NCBI RefSeq assembly: GCF_900105455.1
Contig: NZ_FNSF01000005.1
Coordinates: 744,001-808,000 of the forward strand
DNA from: Tenacibaculum sp. MAR_2009_124
GTDB lineage: Bacteria > Bacteroidota > Bacteroidia > Flavobacteriales > Flavobacteriaceae
Length of the DNA stretch: 64,000 nt
Direction: 5' to 3'
A program made the translations under genes and the position numbers. Shown here piece by piece: positions 1 through 10,900 of the stretch. How positions within the stretch are numbered: position 1 is the stretch's first letter; each line of letters starts with the position of its first letter. The notes beneath the pieces were generated by a model. That model was not told the origin of the DNA, ran no database searches, and was given only the letters and a program-made list of their open reading frames with translations.

Positions 1-1
1 G

Positions 2-2726
2 AGCCTTCTTACCATTAGAACATATATAAGTAACTCTAACATCATATTCTGTAGCTTCCTCTAAGCTATCAATAGAGTACCTTGTTCCTAATAAATTAAC
101 TGAAGTATAAGTTCCTGAAGAAGCTTTTTTGTATTGAAGTTCATATGCCTCGATTCCTGTCACTGATGACCACGTAATTTGAGCACCAGTTTTTGTTATG
201 TTTGAAGCATGAACATTTGACACAGCATCACAACTAGGAGTGTCATCTGTTAGTGTAGTAAAAGTAATTACTTCTGAATATGGAGAATCAGTTCGCAACG
301 AATTTACCGAACCTGAACAAGCACCTAAGTCATTCCACAAGTATGAATAAACACTTCCTGTTGGAGGGATATTATAAACTCCATCGGCATTACATTCATA
401 CTTTCTTCCATTATAAGTAACTCTATCTCCTGAATAATATATTTTTGGATATGTTTGATAAGTATCTAAACCATCACATCCTTCATCACCTCCACCTTCA
501 CAAGTATATTTTATTCTCACATTATAGGTAGTTGAGGTATTTAAATTGTTTAATACGTTACTATTTGAGCTTACATCCATAGCTGTATATGAATTACTAC
601 TCGCTGTTTTATATTCTAAAACATAAGCATTAATGTTCGCTTTAGCATTCCATGATATTGAAGCAGAAGATTTCGTAATATTGGAAGAATTAACCCCAGT
701 TACAGCATCACAAGTTGGCGTGACCGTATCTTTTGTTTTGAAAGTAACTACATTTGAATAAGGAGCTAATTTGCCTTCGCATGTGTACGTTACTCTCACT
801 TGATATGAAGTATCACTACTCAAACCAGCGAGTCCTGTTGACACTCCATTGACAGAAAGTTGTGTATAATTGCTCGATGAAGATTTCTTATACTCTAATC
901 GATAGCTTGTTACTGAAGAAACAGAGCCCCAACCTATTCTTGCTCCTGATTCCGAAACATTCGTAACTGACAAACCTTTTACGGCATCACAATTATTAGT
1001 GCTACAACCTGACCCAGAATACTTGGCACCGATACCAACAGCATACATAGCATTGGTAGTAGCGACCAATTCACACGAATTTGCACCATATAAATCCGTA
1101 GCAGCACTAATTACCGCATTTCTTGCAGATACATAGTTTGAACTAGAGGTTAAATATCTTGTAAGTGCTCTATAAGCTACTTGTGCGGCCTTTTCAATTC
1201 CAATTCCTTTTACATTATATGAACTCCCTTTATCGTTAGTTCCTTGCTTACCTTGAGATAGTATATAAAACCAATGGTTTAGAACACCACTATTCACATG
1301 AACTCCTCCATTATCACCTGTGCCTGTATACCAATTTGTTCCTTGATAGGTATCGGGCTGTCTGTGTTGTTTTGGATTCGATAACGACCTTTGGAAAGAA
1401 ATATTCTCACCTAAAGTCCAAACATTAGAATCTAATCTATTAAACACATAATATTCAGCATAACAGCCAAAAATATCACTAAAGCCTTCATTCATGGCTC
1501 CGGACTCATTTCTATAAACTAATCCTGCCGATGTTTGTGTTACTCCATGAGCAATTTCATGACTAACTACATCAAGAGGAGTGAATGGAGAACCACTTGA
1601 GGCATTTCCGAAATATGTCCAAGACCCTACCCAAAACGCATTATTAGTTAAATTTTGTCCAGTTGCATTTACAAAAATATTCACTTTGCCCCCTGAACCA
1701 TTATATCCGTTTCTTCCGAAGTCGTCCTTAAACATATCCCAAGTTTCTTGAGCTCCCCAATAGGCAGCCATATAGTAGCCTTCGTTTCCTGATCTTCCAA
1801 ATCCATTAGGAGTATTGCTCGAAATAACAGCGCCACCTGTTGGAGGTGTATTACTAAAACCAATGTTTTTCCCATTTAAATTAGTAATTGATATATTCCT
1901 GTTTCCCGTTTGAGAAGCCAAATATCTTCCTGGCGCCCCAGAAATATCGATACTTTTTGTTCCATAAAACCCTGTTTGAGTAGAACCTCCAATAAAAACC
2001 TCATCTCCTCCATTATGATGATTGTGATCTTTACAAGGCGTTGGACTACCATTTAAGAAAGCAGAATGCTTTAAATCTTCAGCAAAGACTATATTTCCAT
2101 TGGAAGTATCAATATATACCTTTTTTCTATCGAATGGTTTTTTAGAGTATATATCGAACTTATAAGCCAACTTTAGCTTTGATATATCTAAATGATTTCC
2201 ATCACAAACATAAACCAAAGTCTCCAACACTCCTATATTCGTTTTCTCTTTTTCTTTTTCCCATAGAAAGGCATTCCCTCCCATGAATTTCTTGGCATTT
2301 TTTAAAGCTTGTTCGGCAGAAATACTGGATCTTACCGATAGATTTCCTTTTTCTGGTGAACTATTCTGAAAAATTTCTCCATTTGCAGAATATACTATAC
2401 CATTTCTCAAATGAAAAATAAAGAATGCGTTTTCCACTGGATAGCCGTTCAAATATTGCTGAACTTTCAAATGAGTAATTCCTAACTTATCTGTTTCTCT
2501 ATTAACCTCCTTAAATAGAAAGGCTTCGTCAATCTTCAAAGTACCATATAAAAGTTCTCTGAAATTATTAATACTAATGTTTTTTTCAGAATCAATCTGC
2601 AAAAACCTGGGAGCTAACCCTTTTTCTCCATTTTGAATGACATTTATGCCTTCTTGGCCAAATGTTACACCAATTGTCATTGCTAAAAACACAATAACAA
2701 AAAGTCTATTTAGTTTTATTTTCATT
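2..2726 (-). CDS. M4 family (thermolysin-like) secreted zinc metallopeptidase, 3' end outside window, frameshift in signal peptide
   Basis: Secreted neutral metallopeptidase that would cleave proteins outside the cell. The translation shows a propeptide (FTP/PepSY-type, about residues 30-220), then the M4 catalytic domain with HEIAH (His about 389), the third zinc-ligand region GAMNEGFSDIF and the active-site region DNGGVHVNSGVLNHW. At least three FN3 domains follow, and a CBM5/12-like stretch with YSGDRVTYNGRKYEC is inserted before the last one. The frame runs off the left edge, where a T9SS sorting domain would be expected. The ATG at 2724-2726 starts a good signal peptide (MKIKLNRLF then VIVFLAMTIGVTFGQ), but the two parts are in different frames because of a run of six A at 2699-2704 where five are needed. 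The only in-frame ATG after the shift is at 2678-2680, which would remove the charged N-terminus. The family call is firm; the start is unresolved. Confidence 0.9.
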
Positions 2727-2862
2727 ATTAGAAAGGTTTGAATTAAACCACTAATAACATCATTAACAACATATTAAAAAAAACACCAATGTATACAATC
2801 GCGTTTTGAGACAGTTCAAAAAAAATACACACATCTTTATTTCGGCAATTTTTACTACAATT

Positions 2863-3918
2863 CTACTTATTTCTTATTTCGTTTATAAAGTCTAAAGGAG
2901 ACACTCCTACTATTTTTTTAAAGTTTTTATAAAAAGAGGCTCTCGAGTTATATCCTACTTCGTTTGCTAAGGCTTCAATACTATATTTCAAATAACGTTT
3001 ATTTAATACTAACTTCTTAAACTCTTCAATTCTGTATTCGTGAACAAAGGCATTAAAATTTTTGTTCTTTACTGCATTGATTGATTTAGAGATATGTCTA
3101 TCCGATATTTTTGCACGATTTGAAACCAATTTTAAATTTAAATTGGGGTCTAAATAAAGTCTTTCCTCTACCATCAACTTTTCCACCTTTTCATATACCT
3201 CAATTAATTCCTGATTGGGTACATTCCATTTACCCGATTCAATTACATTATCAATATTGATTTGAAGTAGACTAGTAATGGTTATATAATACAATGTAAG
3301 CAGATAAAAACCCTCATTAAAAAACACGTAACTTTCACTTTTAATTAAAAAAACTCTACCCACAACTCCACATAAATTCAATAATAAGCAAAGCACACAA
3401 AAAGCAGTGAGCCAGTGTAGTGTTTTATAATTTTTGTTTTTGAAATAAACACGAACCTTTTGTTCATGCTTGAAGTTTGTAATAATTATTTTAATGCAGA
3501 AAAAAGCAATAAACATAGAAGAACTAAACATGTAAAAGTCCATAAACCCCCACATAAACAACTTTTCGAGAAGCTCTGGGTTAAACCATATGGCTGTATA
3601 CAGAATACTAAATAAAAAAAACTCTATACTGCCAAAAATATAGTATCGCAACTTATTTTTAATAATAACACCTGCTGTTTCAGAGGCATAGAAGAACAAA
3701 AAGACGATAGTTAAAAAATTAAAGCTTAGTGGCAAAAAAAGAAAATGGGTATTTCTATACGTTTTAAAAAGGATAATTTTAATCATCTCAACAAACAGTG
3801 TAAGAAAAAAACACCCTAAATACTGATTGATTTTTATTTTTTTGGAACGATACAAAAAACAAATGAGAGAAATTAAAAAAGTTTGTATACCACTTAGAAG
3901 GTAATAAGATTGAAGCAT
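2863..3918 (-). CDS. Membrane-anchored AraC-family transcriptional regulator
   Basis: A 351-residue regulator. The N-terminal 230 residues are strongly hydrophobic with about seven predicted membrane segments. The C-terminal part (about 240-351) is an AraC-type double helix-turn-helix: KISDRHISKSIN is the first recognition region, and IEALANEVGYNSRASFYKNF followed by GVSPLDFI is the signature second half. This 7TM-AraC layout is common in Flavobacteriia; the signals and targets are usually unknown. It lies upstream of the M4 peptidase on the same strand with 136 bp between them, so it could control that gene, but nothing in the sequence proves it. An IS256-type element sits 120 bp upstream of the start and its transposase is transcribed towards this gene. 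Confidence 0.85.
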   Translation of the reverse strand: MLQSYYLLSGIQTFLISLICFLYRSKKIKINQYLGCFFLTLFVEMIKIILFKTYRNTHFLFLPLSFNFLTIVFLFFYASETAGVIIKNKLRYYIFGSIEFFLFSILYTAIWFNPELLEKLFMWGFMDFYMFSSSMFIAFFCIKIIITNFKHEQKVRVYFKNKNYKTLHWLTAFCVLCLLLNLCGVVGRVFLIKSESYVFFNEGFYLLTLYYITITSLLQINIDNVIESGKWNVPNQELIEVYEKVEKLMVEERLYLDPNLNLKLVSNRAKISDRHISKSINAVKNKNFNAFVHEYRIEEFKKLVLNKRYLKYSIEALANEVGYNSRASFYKNFKKIVGVSPLDFINEIRNK

Positions 3919-4037
3919 GACTTTGTTTGGTTTTAGTTGACTTCTAACAAGTTAAAAATTAAAATAATTAGAAATACATAACAAACAAATAATCAACAGA
4001 AAATAAATTAAAAGTACAAAAACTAACAATTATTTTA

Positions 4038-4045
4038 AATTAAAA
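4038..4045. repeat. 8-bp target-site duplication, left copy
   Basis: The bases aattaaaa directly abut the left inverted repeat and are identical to 5386-5393 beside the right inverted repeat. This is a direct repeat generated by IS256-type insertion. Confidence 0.88.
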
Positions 4046-4094
4046 GACACTATCCTAAAAAGTGTGTAAGTTCAAAATATCAGGGTTAGGTTAT

Positions 4095-5291
4095 TTATAG
4101 CCTAATCCTTTTTTCAAATATAGCTAAAAATTGATTTAGAATTATGCCCCAATTTCTAATGGGCATTGTCCACTTTTTAGTACTTTCTCTTAAAGCTAAA
4201 TATACCGATTTGATAACAGCGTCATCTGTCGGGAAAGAGAGTTTGTTTTTAGTGTATTTGCGTATTTTCCCATTAAGATTTTCAATAAGATTAGTGGTGT
4301 AAATAATAGTTCTTATTTCAATTGGAAAATCGAAGAAAACAGTGAGTTCATCCCAGTTGTTTTCCCAACTTTTAATAGCATACGAATATTTAGCTTCCCA
4401 TTTATTTTTAAAATCTTTTAAAGCAGCCTTTGCGGCTTCTTTAGTTGGAGCTGTATAGATTTGCTTCATATCTTTAGTAAACTCTTTTTTATCTTTCCAA
4501 ACCACGTATCTACAAGAGTTTCTAATCTGATGTACTACACATATTTGTGTGGTAGAATTAGGAAACACTGTCTTTATAGTATCTGTAAATCCGTTTAAAT
4601 TATCGGTTGCAGTAATCAGTATATCTTGCGTTCCTCTGGCCTTAATATCAGTCAAAACACTCATCCAAAAAGCAGCTGATTCATTTTTACCTAACCACAA
4701 ACCTAGTACTTCCTTTTTACCGTCGGATCTAAGGCCTACAGCTATGTATATAGTTTTGTTAATAACCTTAGAGTTCTCTCTAACCTTGAAAACAATTCCA
4801 TCCATCCAAACGATTAAATAAGTAGCTTCTAAAGGTCTATTTTTCCATGCTACAATGTCATTAGTAATGCTATCTGTGATTCTTGAAATCGTTGAAGTAG
4901 AGATGTTAAAGTCATATAGCTCTCGGATTTGCTCCTCTATATCAGAAGCACTCATTCCCTTAGCATACAAAGAGATGATAAGATTTTCAACACCATCTGT
5001 AGTACTTTCTCTTTTCTTTACCAACATAGGATTAAAAGATCCTTCACGGTCTCTTGGGACTTCTATTTCTGTTTCTCCTAAAGTTGTTTTTAACTTCTTC
5101 TTTGAATAGCCATTTCGAGAATTAGAGTTAGTGCTCTTTTGATGTTTCTCGTAATCTAAATGAGCTGATAACTCTCCTTCTAAAATCTTTTCAACTCCTC
5201 GTTTGTGAAGTTGTTCTATAAAGCTAGTTAACTCTGAGCCATCTTTAAATTGTTTTAGAAATTCGCCGTTTAATAAATCTTCTGGTTTCAT
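4095..5291 (-). CDS. IS256-family (mutator-type) transposase
   Basis: A DDE transposase of 398 residues, the normal length for IS256. The three acidic residues are recognisable: Asp in [10 protein letters not shown], Asp in TATDNLNGF and Glu in [15 protein letters not shown]. The cysteine/histidine region CVVHQIRNS, typical of the mutator superfamily, lies between the second and third. The N-terminal region has the usual DNA-binding stretch (GNSRNGYS-type: [11 protein letters not shown]). The frame is intact, so the element may still be active. Transcription continues towards the AraC-type gene downstream. Confidence 0.95.
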   Translation of the reverse strand: MKPEDLLNGEFLKQFKDGSELTSFIEQLHKRGVEKILEGELSAHLDYEKHQKSTNSNSRNGYSKKKLKTTLGETEIEVPRDREGSFNPMLVKKRESTTDGVENLIISLYAKGMSASDIEEQIRELYDFNISTSTISRITDSITNDIVAWKNRPLEATYLIVWMDGIVFKVRENSKVINKTIYIAVGLRSDGKKEVLGLWLGKNESAAFWMSVLTDIKARGTQDILITATDNLNGFTDTIKTVFPNSTTQICVVHQIRNSCRYVVWKDKKEFTKDMKQIYTAPTKEAAKAALKDFKNKWEAKYSYAIKSWENNWDELTVFFDFPIEIRTIIYTTNLIENLNGKIRKYTKNKLSFPTDDAVIKSVYLALRESTKKWTMPIRNWGIILNQFLAIFEKRIRL

Positions 5292-5322
5292 AAATGTGTA
5301 AAAATTAAAGTTAATGAATAAA

Positions 5323-5356
5323 AAAATCTCGGGGTTGAATTCAACCCCGAGATTTT
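5323..5356. repeat. Perfect 34-bp palindrome inside the IS256-type element
   Basis: Two 17-base arms with no spacer, centred on gaattc at 5337-5342, with four A at one edge and four T at the other. It lies between the right IS end and the transposase start codon. A transcript from either side would form a strong hairpin. A likely role is to limit transposase expression from outside promoters; that role is inferred. Confidence 0.8.
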
Positions 5357-5385
5357 AAAACTTACACAGTTTATGAAATACTGCC

Positions 5386-5393
5386 AATTAAAA
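5386..5393. repeat. 8-bp target-site duplication, right copy
   Basis: The bases aattaaaa abut the right inverted repeat and match 4038-4045 exactly. The adjacent A-run at 5394-5400 belongs to the terminator of the META-domain lipoprotein gene, so the element landed at the edge of that terminator. Confidence 0.88.
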
Positions 5394-5431
5394 CAAAAAA
5401 AGCTCCCTGAGCAATGAAAACCCAGAGAGCT
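5394..5431 (-). terminator. Intrinsic terminator of the META-domain lipoprotein gene
   Basis: On the minus strand the hairpin arms are agctctctg and cagggagct with a loop of about 13 bases (5401-5431), followed by seven T (5394-5400). It lies 50 bp after the lipoprotein stop codon. Confidence 0.75.
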
Positions 5432-5481
5432 AAAGTTTAATTTAAAACCCTTCTTAAATCAAACCAATATTCGTCAACTAT

Positions 5482-6291
5482 TTATTGAGAAATAAACTCT
5501 AAAGCCACTGTCGCTTGACCTCCAAAGAAACTGTTTGAAGTTTCCTGAAGACCTACTCTTCTTTCCCCATTTGGACCTGTGTGCTCTATCCAGTATTTAA
5601 TCTTGCCTAATTCAGTTAGTATATTTCTAACTAATTCATCTCTATTGTCCGCACATAGCATACGAGTAGAAAGATAATCGTCAGTATTACTAAAAGCAAT
5701 CTCACCTCCATCATTGTTACCATTATCTGCGGTACTTTGAATATCCATACCGAAAAATGTATTGCATCCTTTTAAACTAATTTTTCCATCGGTCTGAATA
5801 GTTAACGTTAATTGAGAATTAAGATCATAATCAGTTACACTGGAATTGTATATTTTCCATGTCCCTACTAATTTAGAATTTACAATTGCATTTGCCGCTC
5901 CACATTCTCCCGCTATTCTGAAGTCATAGTAAAAGTCACCAGTATTGTAATACTTTTGAACTACATAAGTTGTTTCTGCATTATAGTAGTATTGGTATTG
6001 CGATCCCATTGGCACATACATATAATAGTTTGTGTAACTATAATACACTTGATTCGTAAATTGACGGATATTGCTGCAATCGAATGTTGTATTAGTACTT
6101 CTTCCTACCTCAGTAGATGAAACACTTTCAAGTTTTTGGATATTGAATTCGCCCTTTTCTAAAACTTCTTCAGTTTCTGCAGAAGGGTTGTCTAACATCA
6201 TACCGTCATTAGAAGAACAAGAGTAAAATAAAACACTACTTAACCCGATAGCTAATAAGAACGTTTTTACTGTTTTCAATTTAATTTTCAT
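5482..6291 (-). CDS. META-domain lipoprotein
   Basis: A 269-residue lipoprotein. The signal peptide ends in a lipobox FYSC, putting the lipidated Cys at about residue 25. Residues about 140-265 match the META (HslJ/DUF306) fold: KLVGTWKI at the start, the GCNTFFG loop in the middle, and STRMLCAD before the last helix. META proteins are small envelope proteins with poorly known roles; in enterobacteria HslJ is linked to novobiocin resistance. The stretch between the signal peptide and META (about 30-135) is rich in Tyr and Asn and is not recognised. A TAnnTTTG box (6374-6381) lies upstream and an intrinsic terminator follows, so it is a single-gene unit. Confidence 0.72.
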   Translation of the reverse strand: MKIKLKTVKTFLLAIGLSSVLFYSCSSNDGMMLDNPSAETEEVLEKGEFNIQKLESVSSTEVGRSTNTTFDCSNIRQFTNQVYYSYTNYYMYVPMGSQYQYYYNAETTYVVQKYYNTGDFYYDFRIAGECGAANAIVNSKLVGTWKIYNSSVTDYDLNSQLTLTIQTDGKISLKGCNTFFGMDIQSTADNGNNDGGEIAFSNTDDYLSTRMLCADNRDELVRNILTELGKIKYWIEHTGPNGERRVGLQETSNSFFGGQATVALEFISQ

Positions 6292-6727
6292 TTTTGTTTA
6301 AAATTTTTAAAGTTTTTGATTTTTAAATTTTAGTTAAGCAAAAATGATTAATGGTTTTGGTAATTTTCGAAGGCAAATCTAGCACAAAGTTTAGTAGTAA
6401 TTTCACCTTCAATTTTAGGTTGTTTTAAAGTTTTTGTAAAAAATGAGGGCTTTTTTTGTAAAAACAACAGTTAAACTACAATTAAGAGCCTTTTCAAAAA
6501 CGAATTTTTGAGCACCCTACTTTTAAATTGTATAAAAAAAAGTATTTATTACAAAAAGTAGTAACATTTATTTTTAATTAAACAGTCTTAACCCCTTATA
6601 ATTACTATGCTTGCATAGGTTATTTAGCTATAAAAATGCTTAAACAACCCCGTAATATTTTTTTTTAAAACTCTTCTTTAAATAATTTATCTTTTCACTC
6701 TATAAAATCAATGTCAAAACTTACTCA
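6292..6727. other. Divergent intergenic region
   Basis: This 436-bp region lies between two genes transcribed away from each other. It holds a minus-strand TAnnTTTG box at 6374-6381 and a pair of inverted ctactttt/aaaagtag arms around 6517-6563. No open reading frame or RNA gene was recognised. Confidence 0.5.
6374..6381 (-). promoter_or_regulatory. TAnnTTTG -7 box for the META lipoprotein gene
   Basis: On the minus strand the sequence reads TAGATTTG, a full match to the Bacteroidota housekeeping -7 consensus, 83 bp upstream of the start codon. No clear -33 TTG at the usual distance was seen. Confidence 0.5.
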
Positions 6728-7774
6728 ATGAAATATCTAACATCACTATTATTAACGGTAGTTTTTCTAAGTTGTAAAAACACTACTCCAAATGAGAAAA
6801 GAAAAGAAGTTATTCAGCAAAATGAGTTTGCTATAGTAATTCATGGTGGAGCCGGAACTATTTTAAAAAAGAATATGACTCCAGAACTAGAAAAAGCGTA
6901 TCAAGAAAAACTTGAAGAGGCCATCAGAAAGGGCTATGATATTTTAAAAAATAATGGTTCTAGCACAAAGGCTGTAGAAGCTTCAATTCAAGTTATGGAA
7001 AACTCACCATTGTTTAATGCTGGAAAAGGAGCCGTTTTTACCAATGCTGAGACTAATGAAATGGACGCATCAATAATGGAAGGTGCCACTCTCAATGCTG
7101 GAGCCATTGCTGGTGTAAAAGCAGTTAAAAACCCAATTTCCGCAGCAATCGAAGTCATGAATAACTCTAAGCATGTATTACTATCTGGAAATGGAGCAGA
7201 TCAATTTGCGAAAGAAAAAGGGCTTGAAATTATGGATGCAAGCTATTTTCATACTGAAAGACGATTCAAATCACTTCAACGCATTAAACATAAAGAAAAA
7301 ACAGAATTAGACCATGACCAAAAAACAGCTTTTTACGATAGCGATATCAAAAACAGTAAATTTGGTACAGTAGGATGTGTTGCTCTTGATAAAAAAGGTA
7401 ATATTACAGCTGGAACTTCTACTGGAGGAATGACAAACAAAAGATGGAATAGAATTGGAGATTCTCCAATAATAGGAGCTGGAACGTATGCTAATAATAA
7501 AACCTGTGGTGTTTCTTCTACTGGATGGGGTGAGTATTTTATTAGAGGTGTTGTAGCTTATGACATTGCCGCTCAAATGGAATACAAAAATGTTTCGCTA
7601 AAAGAAGCTACTCACGATGTAATTCAAAATAAACTGACGAAACTTGGTGGAACTGGAGGCATCATTGCTCTTGATAAATATGGTAATGTATCTTTTGAAT
7701 TCAATACTGCTGGAATGTATCGGGCCTCAATGAATGATAAAGGTGAATTGACCGTAAAAATTTATAATAACTAG
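6728..7774 (+). CDS. iaaA: Isoaspartyl peptidase / L-asparaginase (Ntn-hydrolase), lipoprotein
   Basis: This 348-residue enzyme removes isoaspartyl residues from dipeptides and hydrolyses asparagine. It has the hallmarks of the plant-type asparaginase family: VIHGGAGT near the N-terminus, PLFNAGKGAVFT and NEMDASIMEGA. The self-cleavage site is KFGTVGCVALD, where the Thr becomes the nucleophile, and GTSTGGMTNKRWNRIGDSP follows in the beta subunit. The first residues form a lipoprotein signal (VVFLSC, Cys at about 16), so it should be membrane-anchored, probably facing the periplasm. A decayed second copy of its 3' end is at 11661-11837. Its job would fit late steps of peptide breakdown. Confidence 0.9.
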   Translation: MKYLTSLLLTVVFLSCKNTTPNEKRKEVIQQNEFAIVIHGGAGTILKKNMTPELEKAYQEKLEEAIRKGYDILKNNGSSTKAVEASIQVMENSPLFNAGKGAVFTNAETNEMDASIMEGATLNAGAIAGVKAVKNPISAAIEVMNNSKHVLLSGNGADQFAKEKGLEIMDASYFHTERRFKSLQRIKHKEKTELDHDQKTAFYDSDIKNSKFGTVGCVALDKKGNITAGTSTGGMTNKRWNRIGDSPIIGAGTYANNKTCGVSSTGWGEYFIRGVVAYDIAAQMEYKNVSLKEATHDVIQNKLTKLGGTGGIIALDKYGNVSFEFNTAGMYRASMNDKGELTVKIYNN

Positions 7775-7845
7775 GCATTAGCTATCTACTAGAATAATTA
7801 TATTTTGCTCTTAAGGATTTAATTCTTTTAATTGTACCAAAAAAG

Positions 7846-7878
7846 AAAACCTATATGTTGCACAACATATAGGTTTTT
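7846..7878. terminator. Bidirectional intrinsic terminator
   Basis: Perfect 15-base arms (7846-7860 and 7863-7877) with A-runs and T-runs on either side, so a hairpin plus T-tail forms in both directions. It sits between the converging asparaginase and deiminase genes. Confidence 0.85.
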
Positions 7879-7908
7879 AAAATACAAATAAAATTATTTA
7901 TGTAGTTT

Positions 7909-10900
7909 CTATTTCTTTATAAACTTTTTCTCAAAGACTTCATTATTAACATACAATTTGAAATAATAAGTTGTTCCTGAAATTAAGTTTAATTTACTTA
8001 TACTAACGTTATCAGTATATGCACCTCTTTTCAATATTCTACCATTTGAATCAAAAATGGCATAAGAGGCACCTTTAAGATTTTTATCAGTAGCTATTGA
8101 AAAAGTTGTAGTAACTGGGTTAGGATATATCTTAATATCAGAATTAGATACAGCATTAACAACCTTAGCTCCTCTTGTAGACACTGTACAGTCAAATTGA
8201 TAAGCAAATCGACCATTAACAACCTCATATACTTTATTGTTATGAACAACCTGATCGCCTTCAGAATATACTTTACCTCCCTGATAGGCAGGTATATTAG
8301 CACAATTATTAGAATTAGTTAAGGTTTTTACAATAACAACATTACTTGATGCTGAAGTATTACCAGCTTCATCTTTAGCCTTAACTGAAAAATTATACGA
8401 GGTATTTTCCGTCAAGCTAGGAACTGTGAAAAGATTATTTGTTTGTGGTCCTACACTTCCTATTTTATTAGTTCCTTGATAAATTTCATATTGAGTTACT
8501 GCGATATTATCAGTAGAAGCTTTCCAGAATAATTGAATACTTGTTTGTTTAACATCAAAAGCACTTAAATCAGTAGGAGCAGTTGGAGCTTCTGTATCTG
8601 ATGGCTCAACACCACAATCAAATTGATAAATCCATTGATTATTAACACGTTTATATACCTTGTTTTGGTAAACTATTTGATCCCCTTCGGTATATATTTT
8701 ACCTCCTTGATAAGCAGCTATATTACTACAGTCATTAGAATTTGCAACAGGCAATGTTTTTACCGTGATACTATTACTCGCATTTGAAGTATTCCCGACT
8801 TCATCTTTAGCTTTAACAGTGAAACTATACGAAGTGTTTTCAGTTAAATTCATTACTTTATAAGTAGTTGCTGATGCAGTACTAGCGATTAATGTACTTC
8901 CTTTATAAACATCATATCCAGTGACTGTAGTGTTATCCGTAGAAGCACTCCAAGATAAATCAACAGTTGTTTGCTTTATGTTCGATGATACCAGGTTTCT
9001 TGGCGCTGTTGGCGCTTCAGTATCAGAAGGCCCTGTACTACAATCAAATTGAAAAGACCAATTATCATTAATTCTTTTGTAAACTTTTCCATTTCCTCCC
9101 TGAACAAGATCACCATTTTGATAGGTCTGTGTATTATTAAACATAGGAATATCTTTACAATAATCAGGTTCAGAAGTGTTGTTAGAACCAGTTGATATTA
9201 CCAAATCATCAATCCTAGCGCCAGAAGATCTTGTACTTCCCATAATACGTGTAATACGTAGTTGCACTGTTTCACCAACATAAGCGTTTAGGCTAACATC
9301 GGTATCAACCCATTTAAATCGATTATTACCTGAGTTTTTCCATAGTCTTTTCCATGTAAAACCGTTATCATCACTAGCTTCTATCAGAATGTTTCCATTA
9401 TCATTACTACCATATAGAAAATACTTAAAATTAAAAGTTGCTGAACTAGTGCCAGATAAATCGAAGCAAGGGGATTTAAGTATTGCTTTATGATTATTTC
9501 CAGAAGCAGAGTTATCAATATACAAATATTTATTCCCTCTTGAATTTAACTGCCAATCGGCATTGTCATTAGCATCTTGTACCCAATCATTTGATCTTGT
9601 TTCGAAGTTTTCTAAATATGAATCATTTACAACAACTTCTTTTGAACAGCTCGAAGTACACCAAAAAGTATAGGCACCACCTTCGGCACCAGTCATTGGA
9701 TGCGTCATGGTTTTTCCATTATTTGAAGTAGCTGAAATATAATACTCTATAATTTTCCCATTAGGATTTGAAGATAACGATATATTCGATGACCAATGGT
9801 CATTACTACCTTTGGTCATTCTTGTTTGTTTCCAGTTAGAACTTCCTTTAATTCTAGAGAACAAGGTAGCGCGATTAATACCACTTTTGTTCGTAATAAC
9901 CACATCTACAGGATAGTTAGATTGACAGTTATCAACTTTGCCATAATATGGGTAATGCTTAAATCTTACTGGGTTTTCAGCAATAAATTCTTTTGTAAGA
10001 CAATGTACAGATCCACCAGTACCTTTTAAAATGCGTCCATCTATTGGAATAATACGATATCCTGGATATTGTTTACGAATTATATCTAAAGCCTTTTCAT
10101 CATTGGTTATATTACCCGTTTGACCATTGTTAAATACAGGTTGAATAATAGATTTATTAACGATTAAATGATTACTATATGTTCTACTATTTTTTCCTAT
10201 CTCATAACGATCGTCATAAACAGTACCATCATCTCTTGTTGGGTAAGGCACAGTACCAAATGAATAAGGTTTATTACTCCCTCCAGGACTTATTTGCGTT
10301 GATAGATAATCAACATTATCTAAAACAATCTGATAATCTGTGTACTTCGGGATGTTTGCCATCTCCGTAGGCTGCTTTGTATATACAAAATGGTTTTCAT
10401 TTAGCATGTCTATATACAAGTCAACATGCCCAGTTCCTCCATCGTAAGTAAGTTCTTTTAAAACATGTAAATAGTCAAGATTAAACGACTCTTTTAAAAT
10501 TTGATCTATTTCAGCCTTTGAATGAGTCGAATTAACTTTATAAATCCTGTCACTTGTTGTTAAACTTTGTTGACCATTCATTATCATATTTCCTCCTTCA
10601 AACTCAAGAGGCATATAGCTATATTGAAAATTAAACCTTTGAGCCCAAAGCGGAGTTAAAGCGTCATCTTTACCTCTATATGAACCATAATTTAAATCTA
10701 CCCAGCCTATTTTGTCATCAGTACCATAATAGAAATTTATTGGGCCAGAATCTCTAACCCAGTAAGAATCTGTTGGATTGATTAAGAATTCATAATTACT
10801 TAATGGAGTACCTTTTTCCTGAAAATGTCTGGTTAATAATATTGAATCTGCTTGAGTACGAAGGCTAATATAAACTTTGACTCCAGCTTGTTGTATGGCC

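Larger units (their letters stand above)
4046..5385 (-). mobile_element. Complete IS256-family insertion sequence (1340 bp)
   Basis: Both ends are visible. The terminal 27 bp are imperfect inverted repeats (about 20 of 27 matching; the shared core is gtgtaagtt), left from 4046 and right ending at 5385. The same 8 bases, aattaaaa, flank the element at 4038-4045 and 5386-5393: a perfect target duplication of the size usual for IS256. The single transposase gene is on the minus strand. A perfect 34-bp palindrome (5323-5356) lies between the right end and the transposase start and could stop transcription coming from outside. The intact repeats and target duplication point to a fairly recent insertion. 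Confidence 0.93.

Noticed and set aside
1681..1875. Open frame inside the M4 peptidase region, minus strand
   Set aside because: It overlaps the catalytic domain in another frame and has no family features; the M4 frame explains the sequence.
4549..5109. Plus-strand open frames across the IS256 transposase
   Set aside because: Shadows of the transposase on the opposite strand, with no recognisable domains.
5443..5458. aaacccttctt motif also seen before the starts of S8 peptidase 3 and M43 peptidase 1
   Set aside because: It appears in different orientations and positions relative to genes (before starts in some, after stops in others), so it is not a consistent leader element.
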